Of a stretch of 64,000 bases of DNA, positions 51,441 through 61,175 are shown piece by piece. A program made the position numbers and the translations under genes. The DNA lies in NCBI RefSeq assembly GCF_017695975.1, contig NZ_JAAORN010000001.1, positions 620,001 through 684,000 on the forward strand. Direction: 5' to 3'. This DNA is from Prochlorococcus marinus CUG1417. Lineage in GTDB: Bacteria; Cyanobacteriota; Cyanobacteriia; PCC-6307; Cyanobiaceae. The notes under the pieces are model-generated. The model made no database searches and had not been told where the DNA came from. It worked only from the letters and a program-made list of their open reading frames with translations. The first letter of the stretch is position 1, and each line of letters opens with the position of its first letter.

Positions 51441-51596
51441 ATGGTTTCAAAAATAAATAAAGAATTAATAGGAAGTCCTCATAAAACTTTAATAAAGAGA
51501 TATTTATTTGACTTTATAAAAAAAAGAGAGAATATAAATTTGTGTGGGAGTCAAAAATCTGTATTAAAACCATTTATGAAAATGGTTAATTTCTAA
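51441..51596 (+). CDS. Possible 51-residue basic protein
   Basis: MVSKINKELIGSPHKTLIKR, then YLFDFIKKRENINLCGSQKS and a short basic end. Strongly positive. It ends ten bases before the next gene. Tentative, as no motif is recognisable. Confidence 0.35.
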   Translation: MVSKINKELIGSPHKTLIKRYLFDFIKKRENINLCGSQKSVLKPFMKMVNF

Positions 51597-51606
51597 TTTA
51601 TTTATC

Positions 51607-51753
51607 ATGGATAAAACTAAAGAACAGTTAGAAAAATTAAGAGAAGTAGCAGAAGCCTCTCTTACAAAAACGGATGAACTTCAAAAAGTTCTTGCTCAAA
51701 TCGAGGCTTTAATGTCAAGAGAAGAATCACAAACATTATCAAAGAAGAAATAA
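51607..51753 (+). CDS. 48-residue helical protein
   Basis: MDKTKEQLEKLREVAEASLT, then KTDELQKVLAQIEALMSREE: a helical hairpin. The VLAQIEALM segment is echoed by VLAQLDALMDLL in the 65-residue protein at 61697-61894, suggesting a small paralogous family. Function unknown. Confidence 0.5.
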   Translation: MDKTKEQLEKLREVAEASLTKTDELQKVLAQIEALMSREESQTLSKKK

Positions 51754-51866
51754 ATATTTAAAAGATATTTTTTTAGTTTTTGTACATTTAACTACACCCA
51801 TGTAATTTAATTGTAGTTATTAATTAAATATGCAGAACCCGTTCCAAAGTTTTCTGTTAGGTCTCG

Positions 51867-51901
51867 AGGTCTTACCTTCTTTAAGTAAAAGACCTTTTTT
51901 A
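51867..51901 (+). terminator. Intrinsic terminator
   Basis: AGGTCTTAC (51867-51875) pairs with GTAAAAGACCT (51885-51894, one bulge), followed by a run of T. It could end the transcript of the 48-residue gene or of a short RNA starting near 51790; no other gene lies in 51754-51941. Confidence 0.65.
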
Positions 51902-51941
51902 TTTGTTTGTATTGATTATTTTTTATTGCGTGTTTATTTAT

Positions 51942-52244
51942 TTAATTAATTACTTTTTGAATTTCTTTCAAACAGACATTTACATCGAAAGATTCAATAT
52001 TTACAACCTCTAATCCTGTTTTTTCTGTAACTTCAACGGTGGCATTGCATTCGTCTTGTTTAAGGGCCATATAACTTGGCTTTTTATCTTCTATATTTAA
52101 TTCAGTACTAGATTCAGTATCTTCTTTATATTGTTCCATTACGAGGGTTAGGGCCTCTATCTCAACAGAAAAATTTTCATTTGCTTTTGTAACAAATGGA
52201 GTGATAAGAAATGGAAATAAAATCAAGGTTATTAATTTTTTCAT
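51942..52244 (-). CDS. 100-residue secreted hypothetical protein
   Basis: Signal peptide MKKLITLILFPFLITPFVTKA. The mature part has two Cys (LKQDECNATVEV and DVNVCLKEIQ) that could form a disulfide, in an acidic alpha/beta context. Family not recognised. Monocistronic. Confidence 0.6.
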   Translation of the reverse strand: MKKLITLILFPFLITPFVTKANENFSVEIEALTLVMEQYKEDTESSTELNIEDKKPSYMALKQDECNATVEVTEKTGLEVVNIESFDVNVCLKEIQKVIN

Positions 52245-52447
52245 TTCTATAAAATGTGTTTATTTTTTTTATAACGTGGATAGCCATCTAAAGAAAGGGT
52301 CAATAGTTTTATAAACTCTTTAATTAACAATTTTGTTTAAAAAAATGGATGGCAATTTTAAATTAATTGAAAAAAAAAATAAACGAGGCTTTTAAGTATA
52401 AATTGGTATATCTAAATAAAAATTTAATTCATTTTAGAAAGATTTTC

Positions 52448-53098
52448 TTAGGATTTTATTTCGATAATTTCTTTTTCAGAAACTATTGCCCATTTTCTAA
52501 ATGACTTTTTACAGGGATATCCTCCTGTTAAGTCTCCAAATGCAGGTAAATATAAAGTTTTTTTATTCTCATCCATCGCAAAACACCTAAAGGATAATTT
52601 ATCTCCATTATTCTTTAAATGTAGTTTTGGATGATAATGTCCACAAATATTCAAAGTTTTATTATCCTCTAAATTAACTGGCTCATGGCTTAAGGTAATA
52701 TTGTTCGTTTTTCTAATATCAAAAATTTTTAAATTTTTAATATCACAACCTATATCATGATTTCCAAGGACGAGTTCAACATTAGTTTTTAGAAGTTCAG
52801 GAAGATCCTCAACTTTTTTTTTAAGAGTTTTATTTATTGAAAATTTACTGTGGAATAAATCTCCCAAAATTATTAACTTTTCAGGACTATATTTTTTTAC
52901 TAATTTTTTTATTCTTGCGAAATTATTTTCATCTAAATTATTAGTTAGAGGGATACCATTTTGCTGAAAATACTCAGCTTTGCCAAGATGAATATCACTT
53001 ATTAACAATTCTTTTGTTTCCGGGAGAAATAATGCTCTTGAAGGAAGCATTTCTAATAATGTATCTTCCCAGTAAAATTTAAACGTACTTTTTTTCAT
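52448..53098 (-). CDS. Ligase-associated metallophosphoesterase (PdeM-like)
   Basis: 216 residues. Metal-binding motifs in order: SDIHLGKAE (D35, H37), LGDLFHS (79-84), LGNHDIG (111-117), SHEP (137-140) and GHYHPK (153-158). This is the ligase-associated DNA damage response endonuclease type that travels with an Lhr helicase, ATP ligase and a beta-lactamase-fold exonuclease. Its start is one base from the helicase stop, so it is the last gene of that operon. Confidence 0.88.
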   Translation of the reverse strand: MKKSTFKFYWEDTLLEMLPSRALFLPETKELLISDIHLGKAEYFQQNGIPLTNNLDENNFARIKKLVKKYSPEKLIILGDLFHSKFSINKTLKKKVEDLPELLKTNVELVLGNHDIGCDIKNLKIFDIRKTNNITLSHEPVNLEDNKTLNICGHYHPKLHLKNNGDKLSFRCFAMDENKKTLYLPAFGDLTGGYPCKKSFRKWAIVSEKEIIEIKS

Positions 53099-55585
53099 TT
53101 AAACACTATAGTTTTTTATAAGTTTTTCTACTCTTTTTTCTATTGGTTCATTACTTAAGGTATTTTTAAGTCTCTCAACTAATAAAGGGAAAGCAAAAGG
53201 AGTTGGAGTTTTAATCTCGTTTAATATCATTTTTAAATTTTTTAATCTTTCTAATGATCTAGATATTCTTTTATTTTCTAATTGATATTCTTTTACTTCT
53301 TGATGCGCTTGTTTTATCAAAAGATGGCCTTCTTCATATTTAGTGAATACATCGTAGAAAAGACTTGAACTTATTTGAAGTTGAGATGTAGTTTTTGTTT
53401 TGGTTGGATTATTTTGATTTACTAGTCCACTAATTTGGGCAATATTTTTAAATCTACGTTTTGTTAATTCTGAAAAATTAATTGCATTTTCTAGATCCTC
53501 TTCTAATTTTTTGTTATCCAAAAAGTAATCAGTCTCTTTTCTTATTATGGAAAAATCATAATCTTCAGAGGTTGTTAAGCTGAATCCAAAATCATTAGCA
53601 GTAATACTAAATGTAGATTGCTTTAATTTTGCGAATCTTAAAGCCCATAGAAATGCAATACCTTCATTTACAAATTTGCCATCAAGTGAAAAAACAAAAA
53701 GATTTGATAAATCCTTGGTTTTATATATTTCTATAAGGAATTCATCTTTCTTTGGAATATTTGAAAGAACCTTTTGTTTAACCAATATTGGGCGTAATGA
53801 ATTTAGTTCAGGATTTAAGTAATCATAATTTTCTAATTTATTACATATATCTATTTCTTTTCTCAATCTTTCACAAAGCAGATCGGAAATTGCCATTTGA
53901 CCTCCAACCCATGCAGGAATTAGGGAACTTTTTTTTGTTGATTTTTTAACGTATAAAATCATATCTCTGATTCTCACAAATTGAAGCATTTTACCGGCAA
54001 AGTAAAAGGTATCTCCAGGATTTAATTTTGAAGCAAAATTCTCTTCTAAATTACCTAAGGATTTACCTTTCATATATTTAACATTTACAAATTTGTCACT
54101 TGTAATTGTCCCAATATTGAACTTATGCATTCTTATTAAAGATTTGTCTTTTACAAAATATTTAAAGTTTTCATTATTATTTTGTGATTCTTCTTTAACT
54201 ATCTTTTTATATTTTGGATATGCTTTAAGACATTTTCCTCCATATTCTAAAAAGTCAAGACACCAATTCCAATCTTGATCTTTTAAGTTTCTATAACTCC
54301 AACAATTTTTAATTCTTTCCTTCTCAATTGTAGGATCAAAGCCATTTCCGCATGCCAAACTTATTAGATGTTGAAGAAGCACATCATAAGATAATTCAGG
54401 CAGTCTAATTTCTTCAGATAAACCACTTTTTATTATTCTTCTCATTGCACTAATCTCTAATAATTCTAAAGAATTAGTAGGCATAAAAATTATTTTAGAT
54501 TTTCCTCCTGGTCTATGAGCACTTCTTCCTGCTCTTTGAATAAGTCTAGCTAAATTCTTTGCACTACCAATTTGGACTATTTGATCTACAGGTTGGAAGT
54601 CAATTCCCAAATCTAACGAGCTGGTGCAGACTACCCATTTTATTAATCCGTCTTTAACCCCTTCTTCAACTCTTTTTCTATCTTCTTTATCCAGGGAGCC
54701 GTGATGAAGTGCAATTTTGTCTTCCATCTCTGGGAGAAAAAATTTAAGACATTGATACCATCTTTCAGATTGATTCCTCGTATTGGTGAATAATAAGGTG
54801 CTTTTATTTTTATCAAGGATTTTTAATAGTGAAGAATGACTTCTAATCCCAAGATGCCCACTCCATGGAAAGGTAGTTTCCTCCTCTGGTAAAACACTTA
54901 TAATTTCGATCTCTTTTTGAATATTTGTGCTTATAGTTTTGGGTTTAATAGCGCTCATCCCAACTATCGCTCTTGCTGCTTCTTCAATATTTCCAATAGT
55001 TGCAGACATTGCCCAAATTTGTAAATTTTTTATATTACCTCTTAGCCAACTTAAAGATAACTCGCACTGGTTTCCTCTTTTACTACCCATCAATTCATGC
55101 CATTCATCAATAATTATTGATGACAACTCCTTGAACATATTATTAGATTCTTTATTGGAAAGTAAAAGAGATAAAGACTCAGGAGTGGTAATAAGAATAT
55201 TAGGTGGTTTAGCTAGTTGCTTTTTCTTTTCATATGGGGTTGTATCCCCGTTCCTAATTTCAACAGTGATTTCTTTATTAAAATGCAAGGCTGCTAATTG
55301 TATGGAATTTTTTAGATCTCTACTTAATGCTTTTAAAGGGGTTATTAATAATATATTCACACTTTTATTATTTTTGGGATCTTCTATCTTTGATAGAGGT
55401 CCCATTAATGCAGCATAAGTTTTGCCGCATCCAGTAGGAACTTGTATTATTCCACTCTCTCCATTTAAAAATGCTTCCCAAGATTCGATCTGATATGGTA
55501 GTGGCTCCCATCCATTTGTGGAGAAAAACTGTTTAATTTTAGAAATTAAATTATTTTGCTTATTATTTTTCGTAATATTTTTCAT
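53099..55585 (-). CDS. Ligase-associated DEXH-box DNA helicase (Lhr-core type)
   Basis: 828 residues. Motif I VPTGCGKT (49-56), motif Ia TPLKALSRD, motif II IIDEWHEL (D160EWH), motif III AMSATIGN, motif IV LLFTNTRNQSERWY and motif VI IQRAGRSAH are all present. They are followed by the winged-helix and beta-barrel regions of the Lhr core. Known members translocate 3'-to-5' on single-stranded DNA. The start overlaps the ligase stop by four bases (ATGA). Confidence 0.92.
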   Translation of the reverse strand: MKNITKNNKQNNLISKIKQFFSTNGWEPLPYQIESWEAFLNGESGIIQVPTGCGKTYAALMGPLSKIEDPKNNKSVNILLITPLKALSRDLKNSIQLAALHFNKEITVEIRNGDTTPYEKKKQLAKPPNILITTPESLSLLLSNKESNNMFKELSSIIIDEWHELMGSKRGNQCELSLSWLRGNIKNLQIWAMSATIGNIEEAARAIVGMSAIKPKTISTNIQKEIEIISVLPEEETTFPWSGHLGIRSHSSLLKILDKNKSTLLFTNTRNQSERWYQCLKFFLPEMEDKIALHHGSLDKEDRKRVEEGVKDGLIKWVVCTSSLDLGIDFQPVDQIVQIGSAKNLARLIQRAGRSAHRPGGKSKIIFMPTNSLELLEISAMRRIIKSGLSEEIRLPELSYDVLLQHLISLACGNGFDPTIEKERIKNCWSYRNLKDQDWNWCLDFLEYGGKCLKAYPKYKKIVKEESQNNNENFKYFVKDKSLIRMHKFNIGTITSDKFVNVKYMKGKSLGNLEENFASKLNPGDTFYFAGKMLQFVRIRDMILYVKKSTKKSSLIPAWVGGQMAISDLLCERLRKEIDICNKLENYDYLNPELNSLRPILVKQKVLSNIPKKDEFLIEIYKTKDLSNLFVFSLDGKFVNEGIAFLWALRFAKLKQSTFSITANDFGFSLTTSEDYDFSIIRKETDYFLDNKKLEEDLENAINFSELTKRRFKNIAQISGLVNQNNPTKTKTTSQLQISSSLFYDVFTKYEEGHLLIKQAHQEVKEYQLENKRISRSLERLKNLKMILNEIKTPTPFAFPLLVERLKNTLSNEPIEKRVEKLIKNYSV

Positions 55586-57222
55586 GATATTTTTTTCATT
55601 AGTTCATAAGCATTTTCTAGGCTATCTGCATCATTAATATTTTTATCTTTTCTCCATTTTGTTATTCTTGGAAATCGTACTGCTATGCCTGACTTATGAC
55701 GTTTAGAAATTTGTATTTTCTCAAAAGATATTTCGAATACCATTTCTGGTTTTAACGATCGAACAGGGCCAAATTTTTTTATTGTATTTTTCCTTATCCA
55801 TTTATCTAGCTCTTTAATCTCAATATTTGTTAAACCAGAATATGCACTTGCAAATTTAATTAATTCTTTGTCTTTCCATAATGCAAAACTGTAATCTGTA
55901 TAAAGTCCAGCTCTTCTACCGCTACCGCCCTTAGCGTAAATTAGAACAGCATCCAGTTGCATAGGATCAACTTTATATTTCCACCAAATACCTTTCTTTC
56001 TACCAGGGGAGTATATAGAAGTCTTTTTCTTAATTATTAATCCTTCAGTATTATTTTCTCGAGATTTTTCTTTATAAGTTAAAGCATCAGGCCAATCTTT
56101 AGGAAAGATTAAATCACATATTTTGAAAGTATCAGAGATATTATTCTCAGTTTTAATTTGCCATTTTGAAAAATATTTTTCTAATTCAATTCTTCTATTT
56201 TCTAATTTAATTTCTCTTATATCTCTCCCATTAATCTCTAAAAGATCATATGCAATAAAAATAATTGGATATTTTATTTGGATTGATCTAGTAGGAGACT
56301 TTCTATTTATTCTTTTTTGAAGAAAAGAAAAATCACAGGCAATTTGTTCTTTAAAATTCCAAACTAATAATTCCCCATCAAGAACAAAATCATCTTTTAT
56401 ATATGACATTTTCTCTACTAATTCTGGGAAAGATTGATTTACTAATTCCTGCCCTCTTGTCCATAACGAAACATTACCTAATCTTTTAATTAATTGCATC
56501 CTTATACCGTCGTATTTCCATTCAAATTGAAAATCATTTATTGAATTTTTGAAGATTTTATTTTCAATAGTATTTGCTAGAAGAAATGGAAATGGTTTGG
56601 AATTTAACTCTTGAAGATTGACATTTTTATTAATTAAAAATTCATATGAATCAACTGAAGGTTTAAAATCACCCATTAACCTATGAGAAATAATCTCTTC
56701 CTCAATATTAATTAGTTTTGATATTGCTTTTGTGATTAATCCGATAGAGACTCCTACTCTAAAAGTTCCTGTGAGAATTTTATTAAAAATTAGATGGTTA
56801 TCTTCAGGTAATGTTTCCCAAAGATTTTTAATTTCTAAATTTTTCTCCTCCTCATTAAGTTTTGATAATGCAGGTATTGCTTCGCTTAGTAATTCATTGA
56901 GACTGATATTTGATAATTTCTTTTTTCTAGAATTAGTTTTATTTTTAAGTAATAACGTTATTACCTCAGCAGAGTCACCAACTTTTAAATAACATATATC
57001 AATTAACCATTTAGGATATTCATATATTTGAGAAAAAAGATTTTTTAAATATCTTCCACTAATAAATCTCTTATTACTTTTTCCAGTTAGTAAATATATT
57101 GCCCATGAATTATCTATTGGATCATTAGATAAAAAATAATTCTTTAAAACTTCAATTTTATTATTTGTACTATTAATTGAATCTAGATCACTAAATAATT
57201 CTGAAAAATTTTTTAAGCTCAT
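55582..57222 (-). CDS. ATP-dependent DNA ligase (ligase-associated repair cluster)
   Basis: 546 residues. N-terminal DNA-binding domain (~1-205), adenylation domain with motif I EWKYDGIR (Lys236), RGQELVNQSFPEL, VLDGELLVW (motif IIIa), TEGLIIKKKTS (motif IV) and GIWWKYK (motif V). A C-terminal OB fold carries KFGPVRSLKPEMVFEISFE and RFPRI (motif VI region). A full nick-sealing enzyme, in contrast to the truncated NAD+ type at 33942. Third position in the operon is the helicase. Confidence 0.93.
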   Translation of the reverse strand: MSLKNFSELFSDLDSINSTNNKIEVLKNYFLSNDPIDNSWAIYLLTGKSNKRFISGRYLKNLFSQIYEYPKWLIDICYLKVGDSAEVITLLLKNKTNSRKKKLSNISLNELLSEAIPALSKLNEEEKNLEIKNLWETLPEDNHLIFNKILTGTFRVGVSIGLITKAISKLINIEEEIISHRLMGDFKPSVDSYEFLINKNVNLQELNSKPFPFLLANTIENKIFKNSINDFQFEWKYDGIRMQLIKRLGNVSLWTRGQELVNQSFPELVEKMSYIKDDFVLDGELLVWNFKEQIACDFSFLQKRINRKSPTRSIQIKYPIIFIAYDLLEINGRDIREIKLENRRIELEKYFSKWQIKTENNISDTFKICDLIFPKDWPDALTYKEKSRENNTEGLIIKKKTSIYSPGRKKGIWWKYKVDPMQLDAVLIYAKGGSGRRAGLYTDYSFALWKDKELIKFASAYSGLTNIEIKELDKWIRKNTIKKFGPVRSLKPEMVFEISFEKIQISKRHKSGIAVRFPRITKWRKDKNINDADSLENAYELMKKIS

Positions 57223-57224
57223 AT

Positions 57225-58211
57225 TTATTTACCTAGTAAAAGGACATTTATTGATTCCTTTTCAACTAAATATTTACTTAAGGCTTCACTATCTCCATGA
57301 TGAAAAAATACATTTTTTGCTTCAGACTTTTTTACTACTTTCAGAATTCCATCCCAATCTGCATGATCAGAGATTGCGAATCCTTTATCATATCCTGATC
57401 TTTTTCTTAGGGCTCTTATTGACATCCATCCACTCGCAAAAGCTGTTTGAATGTTTTTGAAATTTTTTAAATAAGAACCCTTACTTAAAGATGGCGGTAA
57501 TAATATTAGACTTCCTTTAAGTTCATCTATCTTTTCTTTATTTTCAATTTTTATAGTATCTTTAATATCAATTCCAAGTTCCCTATAACTATTGTTCATT
57601 TTGTGAATACTGCCATGGGAATAAATATTGCCTTTAAAATTTGTTTGACTAATTTCGTTTAACAATCTCTGAGCTTTTCCGAGTGAATAACAGAAAAGTA
57701 AAGAAGTTTTTTCTGGTGAATTTGTTATCCATTTTGAAATATCATTTGCTATTTTATTTGATTCATCCCACTTAAATATTGGCAAACCAAAAGTACATTC
57801 GCTTATTAAATAATCAGTTTTTACTATTTCATATTGTTTGCAAGTCTGATCCTTTTGAAGCTTAAAGTCACCTGAAATTAGCCATTTTTCTGCAGCAAAA
57901 ATAAATCTTATTTGACTAGATCCAAGGATGTGACCTGATGGATGAAAAGAAATATTAATGCCATTTATCTTAAATTCTTCTCCATATTCAAAAGTCTTAA
58001 TTTTGATATTATCTCCAACTCTTTCTTTAAGAAGTATCGCAGTTTCCTTAGTAGAAATGTATTCTTCACAGCCAAATGTAAAGTGATCAAAATGAGCATG
58101 AGTTATTAATGCCTTTTTTACTGGCTTGCTTGGATCAATCCAAATATCAGCAAGTTCGCAATAAAGATTTCCATCTTCATATCTAATTAAATATTCTTGT
58201 TTAGTTCTCAA
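57225..58211 (-). CDS. Ligase-associated exonuclease, metallo-beta-lactamase fold
   Basis: 328 residues. The metal site THAHFDHF (H38, H40, D42, H43) replaces the usual HxHxDH, and HPSGHILGSSQIRF, ISGDFKL and ISDHADWDGIL complete the MBL/beta-CASP-like set. Annotated relatives are the ligase-associated DNA damage response exonuclease, similar to SNM1/Pso2. First gene of the four-gene operon, two bases before the ligase start. Confidence 0.9.
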   Translation of the reverse strand: MRTKQEYLIRYEDGNLYCELADIWIDPSKPVKKALITHAHFDHFTFGCEEYISTKETAILLKERVGDNIKIKTFEYGEEFKINGINISFHPSGHILGSSQIRFIFAAEKWLISGDFKLQKDQTCKQYEIVKTDYLISECTFGLPIFKWDESNKIANDISKWITNSPEKTSLLFCYSLGKAQRLLNEISQTNFKGNIYSHGSIHKMNNSYRELGIDIKDTIKIENKEKIDELKGSLILLPPSLSKGSYLKNFKNIQTAFASGWMSIRALRKRSGYDKGFAISDHADWDGILKVVKKSEAKNVFFHHGDSEALSKYLVEKESINVLLLGK

Positions 58212-58246
58212 AACTATATCTCTTACAATGAAGTTAATTTAGCTAA

Positions 58247-58660
58247 TTATGCCCAAGCTTGTTTTGATAAAGCTATCGCTGAAATTGTTAGTAAAGCGAT
58301 AACTACAAATTTGTTACTCCAATTAATCATGAATGAAGCGATTTTGTTGAAAGCAACTCTATTAGATGGCACAATCTTTTTTTTATTCATAATGTGATGA
58401 TTTTCATTATTTTCTAAGTAATTTAAATTTTTAATCTCATTTATTAATTTAGATTCGCAAGTTGAGAGTTTTTCTACTTGATTTAATAATTCAATATCTT
58501 CTGGCCTTAATAAAGAATTTAATTCTTTAATTTGTCTTTCGTTTTTCAAAAGAAATTCATTAACTATCTTATCTGTCCCTAACCCATTCTTGATATTTAA
58601 AAGAATGTCATCTCTTTCCCAAGATTTTTCAAGGGAATTTAAAATTTTGCTTATGCTCAT
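58247..58660 (-). CDS. 137-residue tail-anchored hypothetical protein
   Basis: Helical, charged N-terminal ~105 residues (SLEKSWERDDILLNIKNGLG, then EKLSTCESKLINEIKNLNYL) and one C-terminal membrane helix (KFVVIALLTISAIALSKQAW). Lies 36 bp upstream of the exonuclease gene and may be co-transcribed. Family not recognised. Confidence 0.6.
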   Translation of the reverse strand: MSISKILNSLEKSWERDDILLNIKNGLGTDKIVNEFLLKNERQIKELNSLLRPEDIELLNQVEKLSTCESKLINEIKNLNYLENNENHHIMNKKKIVPSNRVAFNKIASFMINWSNKFVVIALLTISAIALSKQAWA

Positions 58661-58744
58661 TTTAAGTATTTTTACTTATGATAAATTATTATTTTTTTCT
58701 TCTGTGGCTTTTCCCTTTAAGTAATTAAAAAAAATTATTTTTAT

Positions 58745-59026
58745 TTAAGATTTACGAATAAGTCTGTTAGCAAAATATTTTATCTTTACCTTTTCTTTAA
58801 TTTTTCTAGAACTACTTTTAGTTTTAACATTATTTAAATTGATCACTTCATCTGACACATTTTTGCCCGTTTCAAAATAACTTTTAATTTTTTCTAATTC
58901 CTCTTTGTTTAATCTTTTTGTTGCACCTTTTGCATTGATTCCAAGTTTCTTGCAGGCTAATAATATTCTATTACTTTCGACATTAAGATCTTTGGCGATA
59001 CTGAAAATAGGAATGTTTATAGACAT
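58745..59026 (-). CDS. Stand-alone IF2-N-like domain protein
   Basis: 93 residues. PIFSIAKDLNVESNRILLAC, then KKLGINAKGATKRLNKEELE match the small helical IF2_N domain found at the N-terminus of translation initiation factor 2 (AKELnvssKeiixxLkkLGi). A basic disordered tail follows (SSRKIKEKVKIKYFANRLIR). No GTPase domain is attached. It may bind RNA or ribosomes. Confidence 0.6.
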   Translation of the reverse strand: MSINIPIFSIAKDLNVESNRILLACKKLGINAKGATKRLNKEELEKIKSYFETGKNVSDEVINLNNVKTKSSSRKIKEKVKIKYFANRLIRKS

Positions 59027-59124
59027 TATTTTCTTTACTATGAAATTTTCCTATTTATAGTATATTTATAATTTAGAAATTGAATATATTTTTAATTATT
59101 ATTAATTTTAAAAACTTTTTTTAA

Positions 59125-60444
59125 TTAGGCTACTTCATCTTCAAAATTATTTAAATCATTAAACTTCTTCTTCATGGTTGGATTATTTCTGGTTAATTTC
59201 TTTACTGTCAAATCTTGAGATTTGCTGTCAGCAGATAAAAGATGTTTTTTTGAGAGAACTAAAGCCTCTTTAGTTTTTTGTAAATGGGTTATTGATTTAT
59301 CAATTTCTGAAATTGCATCATTAAATCTGTCCTGGGCAAGTGAAACATTTTTACCAACTGCATTTTTGAATTGCTCAAGAGTACTTTCAAAATTAGTTAT
59401 GTCAAAATTCTCACGTTTCATTAAATCTATTTGTGATTTGTATTTTAAGGTTTCCATAGATGCATTTCTTAGCAGAGAAATAATAGGCAAGAAAAATTGA
59501 GGTCTTATGACATACATTTTTGGGAATCTATGAGAAACATCTACTATGCCAGCATTATATAGTTCACTATCTGGTTCTAGAAGGGATACAAGAACTGCAT
59601 ATTCACAAGATTTTTGTCTTCTATCTTTATCTAATTCTTTTAAAAAATCTTCGTTTTTTCTTTTATTAGTTCCATTTAAACTTTCATTCTTCATCTCAAA
59701 CATAATAGATACGACTTCGGTTTTATTTTTATCAAATTCTCTAAATATATAGTCACCTTTACTTCCTGAAGTGGCATCATTATCCTTTTCGAAATATGAG
59801 TTTTTAAATGCAGAGGCACGATTAAGATTAAATTGAGTTTCGCAATGGATTTCTAATGTTTCTCCTATCATCTTTGTAGATAATCTAGATTTCATTTCTC
59901 TTAACTCCTGAATAGTAAGGTCCCTTTCACTAATTTTGCTTTTAAACTTTTCTTCAATTAATTTTTCATTAATTGAATGTTCAAGCTTCATCTTTTCAAT
60001 GGAATTTGTTAAAGATGAGTTTTCTTTTTCTAAAGAAGTAACAGCTTCACTAATTTTGTTTTTTAAAGATAATTCTGAAATTAAAGACTGGTTTTTAATT
60101 TCGTCTTTCAACTTGATTAATTCATTATTCAATGAATTAATTTTATTTGTTGCTTGATTTTTTAAATCATTAAGAGCATTTGTTTTCTTTTCTTCAGCTA
60201 TTTTTAATTTAGATTCAAGAGTTTGGATCTCAGACTCTTTAATCCGACTCTGCTCAATTAACTTTATTTTTAACTCACGTTTTAAAATTTCTAAAGCTTT
60301 TTTATTATCTTCTTCAGCCAAGATAAGTCTTTCTTTTATTTGTTTATTAAATTCTTCGTCTTTAATCTGAAGAAGTATTTCTTCAAAGCTGCTGGGATCA
60401 ATTCGGAAAGTTTTGCCACATGAAGGACATTTAATATCTTTCAT
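59125..60444 (-). CDS. DUF2130-family protein
   Basis: 439 residues. N-terminal zinc ribbon half (IKCPSCGKTFRIDPSSFEEI), a long coiled coil (~30-190), then the DUF2130 core with MIGETLEIHCETQFNLNRAS, SGSKGDYIFREF, SIMFEMKNES and DRRQKSCEYAVLVSLLEPDS. The core has a restriction-endonuclease-like look (E..., D-YIF, FEMKNE resembling a PD-(D/E)xK site), which is my inference. Known members have no proven function. Confidence 0.85.
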   Translation of the reverse strand: MKDIKCPSCGKTFRIDPSSFEEILLQIKDEEFNKQIKERLILAEEDNKKALEILKRELKIKLIEQSRIKESEIQTLESKLKIAEEKKTNALNDLKNQATNKINSLNNELIKLKDEIKNQSLISELSLKNKISEAVTSLEKENSSLTNSIEKMKLEHSINEKLIEEKFKSKISERDLTIQELREMKSRLSTKMIGETLEIHCETQFNLNRASAFKNSYFEKDNDATSGSKGDYIFREFDKNKTEVVSIMFEMKNESLNGTNKRKNEDFLKELDKDRRQKSCEYAVLVSLLEPDSELYNAGIVDVSHRFPKMYVIRPQFFLPIISLLRNASMETLKYKSQIDLMKRENFDITNFESTLEQFKNAVGKNVSLAQDRFNDAISEIDKSITHLQKTKEALVLSKKHLLSADSKSQDLTVKKLTRNNPTMKKKFNDLNNFEDEVA

Positions 60445-60575
60445 TTTTTAATTACAAAATTAATATTAGAAAGGATTTAATATTCGAATTATGTAAAAAG
60501 AATATTATTCTTGACTAAGAATAAACAATGAACCAATATTATGCATTAAAAAATAAAGTAATTACTCAATAAAAG

Positions 60576-60944
60576 TTATATTAATCCTGATTCCTTAAGA
60601 ATGTTAATTTTATTTGCTAATTCTATATCTGCAGAAGATATTGAGCGGTCTAAAGTTTTGTGAGATGCAACTGTGTAACCACTGTCATCAACAAATTCGT
60701 CTTCCCCATCTTTTAAGTGGGTATTTTCATTTTGGAGATCTTTAAAATTATACGAATTAAATGTATTTGACTTGCTGATGTTACTATATCCAAAATTAGC
60801 AATTCCTCTTGCATCTAATGCTTCCTCAACTAATATTCCAACTACTTTAGATCTACTTATTGATTCGCTCTTGGATATTTGATCAATAATTTCAAGTACT
60901 CTTTTTCTAGGAAGATATCCTATCCTTTTAACTTTATTTTCCAT
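60576..60944 (-). CDS. Ribbon-helix-helix-like small regulator
   Basis: 122 residues. The N-terminal ~50 residues (KVKRIGYLPRKRVLEIIDQI, then SISRSKVVGILVEEALDARG) fit an RHH domain. The remainder is polar with low-complexity Asn/Ser and acidic segments. Possibly controls its own or neighbouring genes; no clear operator is visible. Monocistronic. Confidence 0.55.
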   Translation of the reverse strand: MENKVKRIGYLPRKRVLEIIDQISKSESISRSKVVGILVEEALDARGIANFGYSNISKSNTFNSYNFKDLQNENTHLKDGEDEFVDDSGYTVASHKTLDRSISSADIELANKINILKESGLI

Positions 60945-61175
60945 AAGTCTTTACATATGTCAATATTGTAACACTTCTGTCAAATTAACTAGGATTTTGA
61001 TTATTAGCACTTATGTCTAAATTTAAATAGTAGGATTTAAAGTATAATTTCAAAGAACACTCCTTCAAATTTATTTCTCAAATATTAATGGGGATAGTTT
61101 TAAATGCTTCTTCTGATTACTTTTTCAGTTTGGTTCTGATTTTTTGAAATTTTCTAAATTTAAATTCCAAATATT

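Noticed and set aside
54927-55418. 163-codon plus-strand frame antisense to the helicase
   Set aside because: It mirrors the conserved helicase motifs on the other strand and has no independent signals; a shadow of codon bias.
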